This document shows positions 1 to 12,500 of a stretch of 64,000 nt of DNA, in pieces. Below the pieces are notes generated by a model. It was given only the letters and a program-made list of their open reading frames with translations, was not told the origin of the DNA and searched no databases. Every line of letters starts with the position of its first letter. Position 1 is the first letter of the stretch. Where the stretch lies: positions 2,033,001-2,097,000 of the forward strand of contig JAZGTN010000064.1 in assembly GCA_037783415.1 (NCBI GenBank), given 5' to 3'. Position numbers and translations under genes: made by a program. This DNA is from Leptasterias polaris (lineage: Eukaryota; Echinodermata; Asteroidea; Forcipulatida; Asteriidae).

Positions 1-1786
1 CTATGTTGCAATCACTCTTTCTCCTACACCATCTTGCAGCATGGTTGCTAGCATCCAAGCAGTTGAAACACAGTCGCTTCTTCTTTATCAAGTCCATTCT
101 TTTCTGAGAGGACATTTTCTGGAATTCATTGCAATCAGAGAGGCGGTGGACTCCTCCGCACAGACAACACTGTCTCATTGACCATCCACTTCTTTTGTCG
201 GTGGTTTCTCTATTTTCACCCCAGTCCACTTTGTTAGTTGCATTATCCTCAGCCAGGACACTGAATGATGAACCTCGTTTTGACATGCATGATTTGTCAG
301 TCGCTCTCTGATCTTTATATTTGGTGGCAAGGGACCCAAAAATAGGGTCGTTTGCCTCCTTAGCAGCCATACTCAGAAATTTGACTAATCCTTCAACATT
401 TGGATAGTCACCTGTTCGTTCCACCGCCTTAACTGCCTCTCTACGCCATCTAGATTGCAGATGAAATGGGAGTCGCTCAACTATTCGCACCATTCTCACA
501 CGAGAGTCCAACTCATTAAGTTTTCCCATCGCATTTAGCGTTTCCATACAGCCCCTGACATCATCAGCAAAGTCTTGCAAGGCTTCTCCATCATTTGCTT
601 TGAGAGATGGCCCATCGGTCACCTTCTTTACCCATGCTTGTGAGATGGTGAAATCATTGCCAAATCTCTCCTTTAGAAGATTACGTGCCTTCTTGTATCC
701 CTCTGACGGCAGCATCAAAGCACAAGGTCTGATTACACGGGCTGCCTTATCTTTGCAGTATTCAAACAGCCTGTTTAGTTTAGCCCCATCGCTGACTGAT
801 GAATTACCCACACAACAATCAAAAGACCGAATAAACACCCAATAGTCCATAGGGTCACCATAGAAAGTTATTATACTGCTCTTTGGTAAGTTCATAACAT
901 CTAACATCTGACGCTGCAATGTAAGGAAGGCGTTTTCATTTACCTTCAGAGGTGCCAGTTCCTCAATGAAAGGGTTAAACTTTGAACCCATAACCCCTTC
1001 ATCATCTGCACTTTGAGATTCGTGTATGGGCGTAGAAGTTACAAATATAGGGTTTTGGTTCACTGAATCAAATAATCCTTTCTTCCTTTTGGAATTGTCA
1101 TGCTCCGCTGCTCCGTCTGTGCTCAAGAAAGGATTTGGTTGAGCATTTTGCTCTGGCATGTTTATGAATTTGGCCAGTGTCTGTTCTTCTGCAGTAACTG
1201 CCTCAAGTTCAGCCTTAATTTTTAGGTTTTCCATTGCAGCCTTTTGTCTTAGTATCTCTTCATCCATTTGAGTTTTATATCTCAACTGTTCCAACTCTAG
1301 CTCCTGCTGCTGCATAAGAAATGTTGCCTTGACAACCAGAGATGCCCTTTTGGCTGCAGCCATTGCTCTTGCACTTGAAGTTGTCGATTCTGCTCCAATG
1401 CTTCCGTTCTGTGAGGCACTGTCAGTTGGAGCAATATAATCGAGCTGCACAGGGAACAAGTAGCAACATTGACTACGTGCTCGTTTTAGGATTTCTTCAA
1501 TTTTATCGGCATCCTCTTTCAGCTTTGGCAACCTCTGTTTGTCAAGTTGTAAGGCTAACTCTACATATTCTGCATGTATGTCCAGGTAATTTGTGACTGC
1601 AGTTTCCAAAGCTGTCAATTTGCCTTTCACAAACTCCCCGTCAAGGTTCCCATCAATAGCACATTGAAAGTCTGTAAATTTTCTCTTTACATTTGAAGCA
1701 TGGCCGGCACGAGACCTCGATATTCTAGTAAGTTTATCTCCACTCACATTTTCCTCAACCAAGCTCGTATCCATTTGTTCTGCCAT
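1..1786 (-). CDS. BEL/Pao-type gag, partial (runs off the window)
   Basis: One minus-strand frame is open from an ATG at 1786 to the window edge, about 595 codons. The N-terminal third is charged and coiled-coil-like (QQQELELEQLRYKTQMDEE region, about 1290-1250). A capsid-like part follows (FYGDPMDYWVFIRSF, about 870), resembling the DUF1759 region of BEL/Pao gag. Near the window edge lies a cysteine-rich module: CCLCGGVHRLSDC, then a zinc knuckle CFNCLDASNHAARWC (CX2CX5HX4C). This order is typical of BEL/Pao elements. Protease and pol would lie left of position 1. No stop or frameshift is seen, so this part looks intact. The product would be the structural particle protein. The family call comes from motifs and order; no pol is visible to confirm it. 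Confidence 0.8.
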   Translation of the reverse strand, partial: MAEQMDTSLVEENVSGDKLTRISRSRAGHASNVKRKFTDFQCAIDGNLDGEFVKGKLTALETAVTNYLDIHAEYVELALQLDKQRLPKLKEDADKIEEILKRARSQCCYLFPVQLDYIAPTDSASQNGSIGAESTTSSARAMAAAKRASLVVKATFLMQQQELELEQLRYKTQMDEEILRQKAAMENLKIKAELEAVTAEEQTLAKFINMPEQNAQPNPFLSTDGAAEHDNSKRKKGLFDSVNQNPIFVTSTPIHESQSADDEGVMGSKFNPFIEELAPLKVNENAFLTLQRQMLDVMNLPKSSIITFYGDPMDYWVFIRSFDCCVGNSSVSDGAKLNRLFEYCKDKAARVIRPCALMLPSEGYKKARNLLKERFGNDFTISQAWVKKVTDGPSLKANDGEALQDFADDVRGCMETLNAMGKLNELDSRVRMVRIVERLPFHLQSRWRREAVKAVERTGDYPNVEGLVKFLSMAAKEANDPIFGSLATKYKDQRATDKSCMSKRGSSFSVLAEDNATNKVDWGENRETTDKRSGWSMRQCCLCGGVHRLSDCNEFQKMSSQKRMDLIKKKRLCFNCLDASNHAARWCRRKSDCNI

Positions 1787-2755
1787 ATTGTTCACTTGCG
1801 ATCAAAATAACCTTGGGTTTTGTACAGATGTAACGGCGGAAATTAACTGCTATACATTAAACACAATAACCACTGCTTGTGACTATTTTGGCGATTCCTT
1901 TGCTCATGTACATTTAATACTATTTGCTTATCACATCTCCAGTGCATCACAATGCACAATCCATGCATACATCACAATATATTTCTGAACGTGTAGTTCG
2001 TGTCAATCTCAATGTTCAGTTCTGCGAGTAGTATACTAGGGCTGCGAAAGACATGAGCTGTACGTTATAATATTAAACGAGATGAAAAGGTCTAACAGGA
2101 ATACAAGGTTCGACAAAAAAGTACAAAACCAAAATGGCTCTTACACAGTTATTTCCACCGAATATTTACTCCTCAAGCATTTGGGGTCTTCTCTGTCCCT
2201 TTCCTAGAAATCAAAGCAAGTCTGCACACAAACAAAGCCTTTTTTGTGATGAAATTCCAGTTTTCTGAAAGCTTAGATTCCACGATGCTCGCAACTATAT
2301 CGCTTCTCTTCGTCCAAGCCCGCCCTCAAGCGGTCGAGCAAAACTTAACAGTAACAATACCATTCTTATCAGAGTCCAACCATTGGGGTGTTGAGATGCC
2401 ATGTAGTAGACTACTTTGATGGATTGCGAGACTGCTTGCAGCTACAGCATTTAGGATCGACTTATCCTTTATATCATAAGATTAATGTTGATTTGATTCT
2501 TAAATAGAGCACATGGGTCATTCCGTGCCAAAACACCTAAAATTCTGAAACGTTTGGCAGGCACCGTCTCAGATTTTGCTATTTTTTTTTAAAGAATCCC
2601 CTTTGGGTGCCATGAACACACACATTATTTTTAGAATCATACTCCTTAACATTTCTGAGATATGACCCCCTTGCTTCTCTTCACCCAGGGGTATACATGG
2701 GCACCTGCAAGGGTAGAGGTTGATATTGTGTTTGAAAAAGCCTTCGGAGAGCCAC
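1787..2755. other. Leader and possible LTR of the BEL/Pao element; unresolved
   Basis: AT-rich, with no convincing ORF. It should hold the gag leader, primer-binding site and 5' LTR of the minus-strand BEL/Pao element. The partner LTR is outside the window, so borders cannot be set. A TGTAGTAGACTAC tract near 2402 directly follows a CCA, but the preceding bases do not look like a tRNA T-arm, so I do not call a PBS. Confidence 0.3.
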
Positions 2756-5488
2756 CCCAGTGGGCAAAATACGTTGAAATAACGTTGAAGCAACGTCATA
2801 TACCGACGTTGGAGTAACGTTGAATGATGATTGTATTTGCAAATTGAATTAACGTCGAAGTACTGACGTAGAAACAACGTTGGCATTTATACGTTGTATT
2901 AACGTCAAACTTCTACGTTGAAATAATGTTGAATAATGATTGAATTTTGCAAATTGAAATAACGTCGAAATACTGACGTAGATACGTTAAACTCACTACG
3001 TTGTTACAATGTCGGCATGTATACGTTGTTTTTACGTTGAAATAATGTTGAATAATCTGTAATTATGTTGGCTCAACATTGCCCCAACGTTGGTCCAACG
3101 TAAAGTTAATCTAAAACAATGTCTTCGAGTTGAACTTTCTTGTTATGTAGTTACATTATAATTAATTCAAGTAATTAGTATATGCTTATTTATACTTACA
3201 AGGTATATACATGTAAGATATGATACCGATAACTAAATACATTCTACACTATAACTACAACTTTACAGGCTAGCCTATACATCCTTCTCCACTGCATGTC
3301 TTTTTATATAGTCCAGGATCTACAGAATTTCCAGTCATGGTTATAACACCTTTTTAAAATAAAACTATTTAATTTTTAATTCACATATTGGAATGGCAAA
3401 TGTTTCTTTGTACTTTTGATGTACATATTTTCTTACAAACGAATTACAAAAATGGTACAAAAACTTGCCTGGGAAATTCCTAAATTCAACCAAATTTTTT
3501 TTGATATTGTCAGAAAAGGTCATACACTTCTAAGTCCCGCCCACAAATTTGCATAAGTTTCAACGTTGTCCCAACGTTGTCTCAACGTTGGCTCAATTTG
3601 AGCATCTTGTCAAAAGGCGCTCATACCCAAAAGGAATATATAGCTTTTTGCTTGCCAAATGTTAATGCAACTTAGTAATGATATAAAATTAGGTTTGAGA
3701 TGAACTTAGTATAAAAACAACATTTCCATACACAAATAATTATCCCCCAAAATGTAAAATTTTAACTTCTTGTCAACATGTTGTGCGCGAAAACCTAGTA
3801 GAAATGTATAGCTTTTAATATGCCAAATATTAATGCAACACAGGAATTGTACAAAATTGAGTTTGAGATGTCGCATTATCTACCTGATTCGAACTCGGTG
3901 TAAAAAATGTTTTTCCATACAAAAAAACTAGAAACAATTACCCACAAATTGTTAATTTTTAACACCTTGTCAACATGCGCTCAAAACCAAACTGTGAAGG
4001 GCAACTTAGAAGTAGCACTTGTACAACATTTGGTTTGAGGTTTCAATCACCTGTCTGAACCTTGAGTGAAAAAACATTTAGATATTTTGTAATTGTTAAA
4101 AAAACAAATAGCAACAAAAATGTGAATATTTTAATGGTTGGGGCGACCTCAAGTGCAGTCGTGAACTAAAAGCCAAGAGGAAGCCAACTTTGATCGCATT
4201 TTTAGGGCTGGCTTTAGGCCTATATCGATCCCATTGTAGAATAGGTGACCTTTTTCAACATCTGACCGTCCTTGCATTTCTGTATGCTCTGTGGTACTAA
4301 TGGAAATATTACATTATTATTTGGACCACGAATAATGCCTTTTATTTTGCGGTGATTTTAATCAATGTTATCTGGGCTATTTCTTGGAATCCTCGCCCCT
4401 CATGTGTCTATATTTCTCGTCTGGTGATCTTCTTGGTAATTTTCTTGATGGAAAATGGTTAAAACGAGGCGATAGATGGCTGGTAATAATAATATTAGTA
4501 TGTTACTGACTGATAGTCTGACCGGACACAAATTATTTTGTTCAATATTTTACCATAGAGGAAGGAAATACATGGTTTTATAAATTTAAGTGTTCACCAT
4601 AATTAAGTATGCTAAATTCAATGTAAGATGTTTGGTTAAGCTCAAATCTAGATAAAAAAGCAATTGCAACCTTTATCCAACATTGTACATCGTCAAAAAC
4701 GTTACATTGAAACAATGTTACCAATTATAATGTTGGATCAACATTGATTTTAGGTTGTTATTATCGCAACGCAATTACAACCTTTATCCAACATTGTACA
4801 TACTTCAATATTGTTACGTTAAAAAAAACCTTACCAGACTGACGTTGGATCAACATCGATTTTAGGTTATTATTATCGCGACGCAAACAAAACCTTTTTC
4901 CAACATTGTACATACGTCAAAAACGTTACAATGAAACAACGTTACCAGAATAATGTTGGATCAACATTGATTTTAGGTTGTTATTATCGCAACGCAATTA
5001 CAACCTTTATCCAACATTGCACATACTTCAATATTGTTACGTTAAAAAAAAACTTACCAGACTGACATTGGATCAAAATTGATTTAATGTTGTTATTATC
5101 GCGACGCAATAACAACCTTTATCCAACATTGTTCATACGTAAAAATCATTACGTGGAAAAAACGTTCCCAGAATGACGTTGGATCAACATTGATTTTAGG
5201 TTATTTATTATCGCGACGCAATAACAACCTTTATCCAACATTGCATCAACGTTAATAAGTATACGTTGAAACTACGTTGCCAAATTGACGTTGGATCAAC
5301 ATTGTTTTTTGGTTGTTATAATCGCGACGTTATTTCAACACTTTTCCAACGTTTACACAACGTCAAACTACAACTTAAAACAAACATCGCAAATGTGACG
5401 TTGAAATAACGTTGTTTTATGGTATTTCGACGTTGTGACGCCATATCAACCAAAATTCAACGTTGAAATAACGTTGTGTGCCACTGGG
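2756..5488. mobile_element. ACGTTG-rich TIR element, 2.7 kb, non-autonomous
   Basis: Left end CCCAGTGGGCAAAATACGTT and right end AACGTTGTGTGCCACTGGG form imperfect terminal inverted repeats. Each is followed inward by many copies of ACGTTGAAATAACGTTG-like words in both orientations. The middle (3100-4650) is AT-rich and has no ORF. No clear target duplication was found. CAGTGG tips occur in hAT elements, but the superfamily is not settled. It lies upstream of the first visible kinase exon, probably in an intron. Confidence 0.65.
4669..5340. repeat. Tandem array, six units of about 103-120 bp
   Basis: Units start with ACCTTTATCCAACATTGTAC at about 4669, 4789, 4892, 5003, 5115 and 5226, and each ends in a GATTTTAGGTTGTTATTATCG-like tract. 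It forms the right part of the ACGTTG-rich element. Units differ by point changes and small indels. Confidence 0.75.
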
Positions 5489-5494
5489 ACGGCA

Positions 5495-5625
5495 GCCCAG
5501 GGCTGTATACTCCCCAGGGAGCTAAAACAGATTAAAGGAATGTTATTGGCCCAAAGACCAGAGCACTAAATGTAAAGCGCATTGATACGTTATTGTCAAA
5601 TTATTATTATTATTGTTAAGTAAAC
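5495..5625 (+). repeat. 3' tail of a CR1/L2-like LINE or SINE
   Basis: GTAAAGCGCATTGATACG followed by (ATT)n at 5608-5622 is the usual 3' end of CR1/L2-like elements in marine invertebrates. Only the tail is present. Confidence 0.5.
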
Positions 5626-5907
5626 AAAATAATATACAACTTCTATAATTAGTAGTCAAGTAGAACAATCCACCAAGTCACTATAGCATGTTTTTTAATT
5701 GTTATGGTTTGATGTTGTTTAGTTTTCTTCACTTGAAAAAAATATGTTAAGATTTCAAATTGATCACAACCGTAGGCTTATATCTGTTAAAAAAAGCATA
5801 AGGGTGTTATTTTATATACAGAAATGAAATTAATTAACTTTCCGTCAAACGTTTTTATCCCTCTTAAACGTTTTCCATATGGTTTTATCTCCGTTTCAAC
5901 CATTCAG

Positions 5908-6547
5908 CACCTGCAGCACCAGCACGTCCAGTGGTATCCGATAACTTATTGGATTTGGTAACCGAAAATTCTTTTACAGTAGTAATTGAACCTGCATGCC
6001 AAAGACATGGACCAATAAGGTAATTGACCCAGGTCAGGATTCACTAACCGACATTATCGAATTTAAACACATCAATAAACCACGTCTTCGGGAGGGGGCA
6101 GGTTGCCTACCACTGGGTGTGCCACTACTCCTTCCCAAAACATTATACCTGTGCATAGAGTTATGCACTTAAGTCTTTCTCACTCCAAAATGATACTGAA
6201 AACGAACAAAACAGCAGCTATTATGCCAAACAATGACAAGACAAACCCAGTGGGTCCTATAGTATGAAAACGTTTAACGGCATTATTGCACTCCCAAACC
6301 ACACATAGTGTATAAAATAATGTGTACTTGCTGATTATTTATGGGGTTTGTTTTTTGTTGTATTTATTTTGTTTGTCTTTTTGCTCAAAAAAAGCTGTTT
6401 AGAGTTAACTTTGGTGCAGCTCAACAGAAATGCAGTAACCGATGACAAGGATCCTGATATATTGTACCACCCGGATCGGCTTGGAACCTACCAGCAAGCA
6501 CAGGAGTCGTCAATGTATACGCCTTACGTTGCCGTGGTGTTTACAGG
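5908..6547 (+). CDS. Kinase receptor exons for FN3-like extracellular segments
   Basis: Exon 5908-6019 reads [14 protein letters not shown]...NSFTVVIEP, ending near GPIS. This is the proline start and first strands of an FN3 fold. Exon 6395-6547 continues [12 protein letters not shown]...[14 protein letters not shown]...YVAVVFTG, typical of the juxtamembrane FN3-like module of invertebrate receptor kinases. Start 6395 was chosen because it follows a long pyrimidine tract ending AAAAAAAG and is the acceptor whose phase fits both neighbours. The next exon is 12.8 kb away, beyond the nested transposons. Confidence 0.75.
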
Positions 6548-9500
6548 GTGATTCAAATATCATGATACTCGTAGTTTTTATATAATTATGCCCACTTTCA
6601 GCCAAATGGTTGAGCTGTAAGGTTGGGTCATAGATTGGTTTTTGTCAACATAATGCATATTTATAGACAGAACTATAAAGAAAGATATAATAAAAGTCAT
6701 ATAGGCCTATTAAGAGTTTCAGCTGAATACAGTGTTTGCTTGTTGAGAAAACATCCACGTTTTAGCGAGGTGACAGCGGGTACCAACCGCAATTCTGGCC
6801 TCAACATTCGCAAACAAACACCAACCCACAGAAATTTCAGAGACGATTCATGCATGAATAATTTCCTAGATTTAAATGTTTTGGGTGAAACTTCATCCAG
6901 AATGCATATTACTCTCCGAAGGAAATTCTTTCTCACAATGGTTTATAACAGCTGCAATGCTTCTCACCAAGTAAGTTTTTATAGTCATTAACTTTTTAAG
7001 TATTTACCACTCTTAGACCCACCTTTAATGTTTATTTTTTCAAATATTTTATTGACGTGTTTGACATCTTTTGAAAAGTAACGGTTAGTAACTCCAATCT
7101 GATTTAAAACTATTATTTCTGAAACACGTTGTGGTGTCAGATATCGATGGGCTTTCCACAAACCTGACTCGCCAAAGAATTACAACTGAAAATTTAACCA
7201 ATATTTTTCGCTGTAAATAACTACATGGATATTACGACGCGATCAGTACGGTGTGTATTTCGTAAAAGTATCGTTTTTCAAAGTTAACACACATCAGTCA
7301 TAACCGATGAAAAACAATCTATCTGAGAACACTTTTATTCCAAAGGCATGTGTATTTTCAGTATGTTTGTATTTATACTTATTATACTGGGTAAAATCAG
7401 CTCAGCGTGAAAGTTGTTTTCCACTGATGGCCAGTCGAACCACTAAAAACAAACAAAGAGTGTAAAACCATGCAATAAATTACAACGAAACAAAAACAAA
7501 CAAACTAACAAAATAAAACATGAGGATATGAGAATTGCACATATAAAAAACAAGAAGATGAGTCTTATTAAAAAAAAAAATAAAAATAAAAAGACCTGAG
7601 TGAGTTTATGCTGGGTTTGTTTCTAGCCCTATAGGACTCTTCCTCTGTGCATGCTGTACACAGATACAGAGTCCTATAATATTAGGGCACGTTTCTGGGG
7701 CGGAAAAATTTCAAAGCTTCATAACTAAAATCTTACCTGCAAGAAGCAATTTCACAGGATTCACATTCCATGGCGGCATACATTTCTTTGTAGTGGGTTT
7801 TGGACGTTATATATTCCTCATTAATTTTGTCATTTTCATGAAATAATGCAGCTCTCAACGTTAAAAAACTCTGCAAACTTTTAATAAAGAAAAACCAAGA
7901 CGCGGGCGTTTGCATTTGTGTTCGCATACCGCAAAACGTGCCAACACGTTTCGGTCACAGTATCTTGACTGCACAGCGTACACGCAAAACGCAACGCACG
8001 ATATGCGCGTTAATAATGTAGTGACATCTCCCTTACTTTAGAAGAGAGGGTTGGTTCGACCCTTCTTGACGAAAGATAAGATACAGACTCCAATTGTTGT
8101 CTAGTACTCAACTCCACTTTACTTTCTTTATTTTTATTTGAATCAGAACAAAAAACCCTGTGTATGAATGACAATAAGTACACAAATGTTTAAATCTAAC
8201 TTCGTAGAACAGGTTTACATATTATGGAACATATCCCTAATATTAAACTTCACCAAGATATTAAATTAAGAAAAAAACAATATAATCTCTTGATAGTCTT
8301 ACCCCGGCACGCCAATAAAATAAATCCCTCTATCTTCAGCTATAGTGCAGCAAGACTTCGGCTCCACTCACTACAAAACGAAGTACAAACCCAATATACT
8401 ATTTTCACATCCAAATATAGGTAAAAACAATAGTTACTTTTAAACAACTCAGTCACTAAAGATCGATGTAACATAATTATAAATACACTTTCACAATGAC
8501 CGCGTATCACATGCGTACTTCCTTCATATACAACGCCTGTACTACCACACTGGCAGCGTACACATACACAGCTAGTGTTGTCGCCATGCATACACACAAC
8601 AACCACCGCCATTATATCCCGTGTGCCTGTGTACAGTGTGCACACAACGCACATGTGACCCACATGCACATCGCCATTGTATTCCAAAAGAAACTTTCAA
8701 GTTTACAAACATTGTTTATTCTAATAAAATATAAAACCAGATAAAGTTTGAAACTCACCGAAAGAATCCTTAGATATTACACTGTCTTGGCAGGTAACTC
8801 AATTTACAAATAACACAATATAAAATGTGATATTATCAGTCACTTTTGGAGTATACCATCAAAGTACTTAAAGAATGCAAATCCTGCTTATCGAGCCTCG
8901 ACCCTTCGGTGTCACTCGTACATTTCCGGGCCCCATCACGCACAATAGTAATTCATACGCCCATGAATAAAAATACAAATATGAATGATTAAAAGTATGT
9001 TAAACCTTTACTTTTACAAGAACCCTATTTTAGAAGAGGTAAAGGACTGAAACTAAATAAATTGTAGGATTGACCAATGTTGTTGAAAACCCAAATATCT
9101 AAACACGTACTACTTCAATATGGCGTAGAACCACATACAATGGTGATAGCACCAAACAGAAGCACATTAAAGGTAAAACCGACTTTAAAGGTGAACTCTT
9201 ATTTATTATACAAGTTAGGGAAAATCCCAACTCCCTACAGCTTCCCTGCTTAACACCAACGTCCTCGATGGTATTTGCACAAAAATAGTTACATAAACAT
9301 GGTAAACAGTCATATTAACACAATTATCATGAAAGCATTACAAAACTATGCTTATTTTAGCAAAATAGTAAGTTAACCCTTATAGCGATCTTCAGTGCGG
9401 AAGTAAATCCCATCTCCTTTATACTAATAAAAGAGCGGACACCTACAATCGCCAACAAATAAACGAATCATAAATCTACGAAATGAACCATCCAAGAACC

Positions 9501-12500
9501 TCTTTAATCCCTCTACAATATTTCAACATTCCCTGTGGATTAAGATGGCAACCGTCAATCAGATACTTGGCATAATTAATGCGTTTCTGTGTAAAGACAC
9601 TAACAGATGGATATCCTGCTCCCAATGCCCGGTTCATGAGTAAGTTATAGCGCTTAACCCTATGGTTAAGATTTGCAACAGTTACTTGACCTGGCCTACT
9701 TATAACTGAACGCTGAATTACAGTGAACACAACAATCTTCCGTGGTCTAATATTTTCACTTTCAAGCAAATCCAAGAATCGAGTGAGCTGCTGAACAACC
9801 AGTGCTGGAGTATTCTCAGGGTCGCAAAGATCATTGGTGCCCATGTCTATACATAAAATATCAATTTGTCGCGCCTTTATTTTCCTCAGATATACATTGG
9901 GGTTGGCAAAAACTCTATCAAATGATAAACCTGAGTGCCCGTCAACAAACATGTCAATAGATTCGGGTAAGCTTATCAACTCTCTCACAGATTTATGAAG
10001 AGAACGAGCCTCTCTAAGGAGCCTCTTTGGAAATGAATGGCCAAATAAAAAGGCATATGTCTTCTCAGACATCTTTACTCTGAAATAACAAGTAACAACA
10101 AACGTTATCAAGCACTTTTCAGCAACACTTCTCGTAGTGCTTTATAGGTAAATAACTAAAAATAAAATGATTTCTTCTCATATACGGTTTATTTCAAACA
10201 CCCAACTAATTATCAATATAAGTAAAGATCAGAAACAAGAATATTCACCGTAAATGAAAACACTAAGTAACTGCAATCTTGTAACGTGAGTAGACAGAGC
10301 AAGGTCAGAATTGGGAAAACCATGTCCAGTAACACCAAGTGGTGAACTGGCGAAACTGTTATGCTATCTACTAACCGTATCAAGTGATGGCATTTGGCCA
10401 CGTACTAGTGTGTTTCTCTCTCAGTCGCTTCGAACGACGGGGCTGTCCTTCGATCTTCTGAGTTGGAGTCTCAACTTGGGCATCGGCACCCCCTTCCGTG
10501 GTTGACTTGGATGTCTCTTGGCCCTCAACAACTGATGGTGGACCAGGGGAGAATGTCAAGACCCATTCGTCAGAAGACTCCTCAGAGTCAGACTCTTCAT
10601 CTGAAACAGAATCATTGACATTATTGTGGGGATCAACTCGTAGGCCTTTGGGAATGTCAATCTCTCCTCTGAGATCAAGAATTATTTTCTTCCTGTTAAG
10701 CCACTTTACTGGACCACCTACCGCAGGTCTAACCGCGTACAAGTTACGGTCTAATTTGCTCTCCACAACAATATACTGCCGAGTCGCGTCATAGTTATTT
10801 GCTAGCTTGTGCCGTTTTGTGAAACCACTCCGCTTAACCAGCACCCTACTTCCCACAGGCAAAGGGGAGATCATTCGTTCCTTGGCAATGGCGTGGGCTT
10901 GACGCAATAGTTTTGCCTGGCGATCCACCGTATCTTCACTCCAGGTATCCTTTCGGTTATTGAGCAGATGATCAATCGGAGTGTTGGGCTTTCTACCAAA
11001 CATTAGGGTATAAGGGGCAAACCCTGTCACACTGTGGGGAGTAGAATTGTAAACAAAGATCAGGTGAGGCAACAACATCGGCCATTTGTGTCTATCTTTT
11101 TGATCTACTGACTTAATCAGTCCACACAATGTCCTATTGAAACGTTCGGTCTGTCCATTACTCTGGGGGTGATAAGGACTAGTTCTTGTTTTCTTGACGC
11201 CATAAAGGTGACAGAACTCATGCACTAGCCTACTTTCAAAATTCCTTCCCTGATCAGAATGTATGCGGGTGGGGACCCCGTAATGGACAAACCAATTGTT
11301 ATGCAGAACTTTGGCGACACGTGGTGCCGTCTGGTCTTTACAGGGAACTGCCATGGCGAATTTGGTGAAGGCATCGGTCATGACCAGCACGTCTTCACAC
11401 TTTCCAAGTCCCTGGTCTAACTTTAAAAAATCAATGGCAAGGCATTCCAAAGGTTGAAACGCCAACAAATGCCGCATTGGCGGTCTTACCGTTTGTGGGA
11501 CTGGGGCCTTCGCCACAACACACGAGAAGCAGTTTCTAATATGCTCGCGTACTTGCTTGTTCATACCGGGCCAGAAACAACGATCTTTGATGATTCCTAG
11601 AGTCCGTCCAACCCCCTGGTGTCCCCACTGGTCATGAGCTGATCGAATTATTTCTACCTGCAACTTGCTCGGGGCCAACAATTGGAAAACACGACCCACT
11701 CCTGGGTCATCGACCACTCTGTACAACACACAATCCTTTTCTACAATTCGGGACCACTCCCTTACCCATCCAGCAATAGCCTTTTTAGTTGCATCTGAGG
11801 TAGGGTAATCTTGACCCGGTGTCCAATGAGCAGACCACCGTTCCCAAATCTCACCCAACGCGTGATCTGCCTTCTGCAAAGAGGCTAGATCAGCCAAGGA
11901 ATAGGAAGGCAGGACGGAAGACTGTACTTCTCCAGGGTCATGCGACTCATCGTCGTTGCTACGCCTCAATGTTTCAGAACCATCTCGTATTCCATCTGCT
12001 ATTGGTGTACATAGAGTTACCGCCTGTAATACAACCGACATTTCTGAGACTTCTAAATTGGCTGGATTCCTACTCAGTGCATCTGCGCACTTGTTGGTGC
12101 GACCGGATCGATACCTTATATCTAGATCAAACAGAGCCAATTGAGCGGCCCACCGCTGCTCAGTTGCCCCTAGCTTCGCAGTTAGGAGATGAGCGACAGG
12201 GTTGTTGTCTGTCCAGACAATGGTCCGACGTCCTAGTAAGTATTCACGAAACTTTTCAGTGACCGCCCATTTCAAAGCGAGTAACTCAATCTTAAAGCTA
12301 GACAAGTCGGGATAGTTCTTCTCAGCACCACGTAATCCCCGGCTAGCGTATGCCACGGGGTGAAGGTGACCAGCCTCGTCGTATTGCGACAGACATGCGC
12401 CCAAACCTTTAAGGGATGCGTCCACCTCCAAAACAAATTCTTTGTCAAACCTAGGATAAGCTAAAACTGGGGTCTCACTCAAGGCCGCTTTCAACGCATC

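Noticed and set aside
2402..2460. LTR start of the BEL/Pao element (TGTAGTAGACTAC after CCA)
   Set aside because: Upstream bases do not match a tRNA 3' end and the second LTR is not in the window.
6348..6394. Extension of the kinase exon upstream to ATG 6348
   Set aside because: This is the pyrimidine tract of the acceptor; phases fit only with a start at 6395.
8224..8744. ORFs in the Gypsy LTR, repeated at 17824-18344
   Set aside because: Present only because the LTR is duplicated; no domain, and unlikely coding positions inside an LTR.
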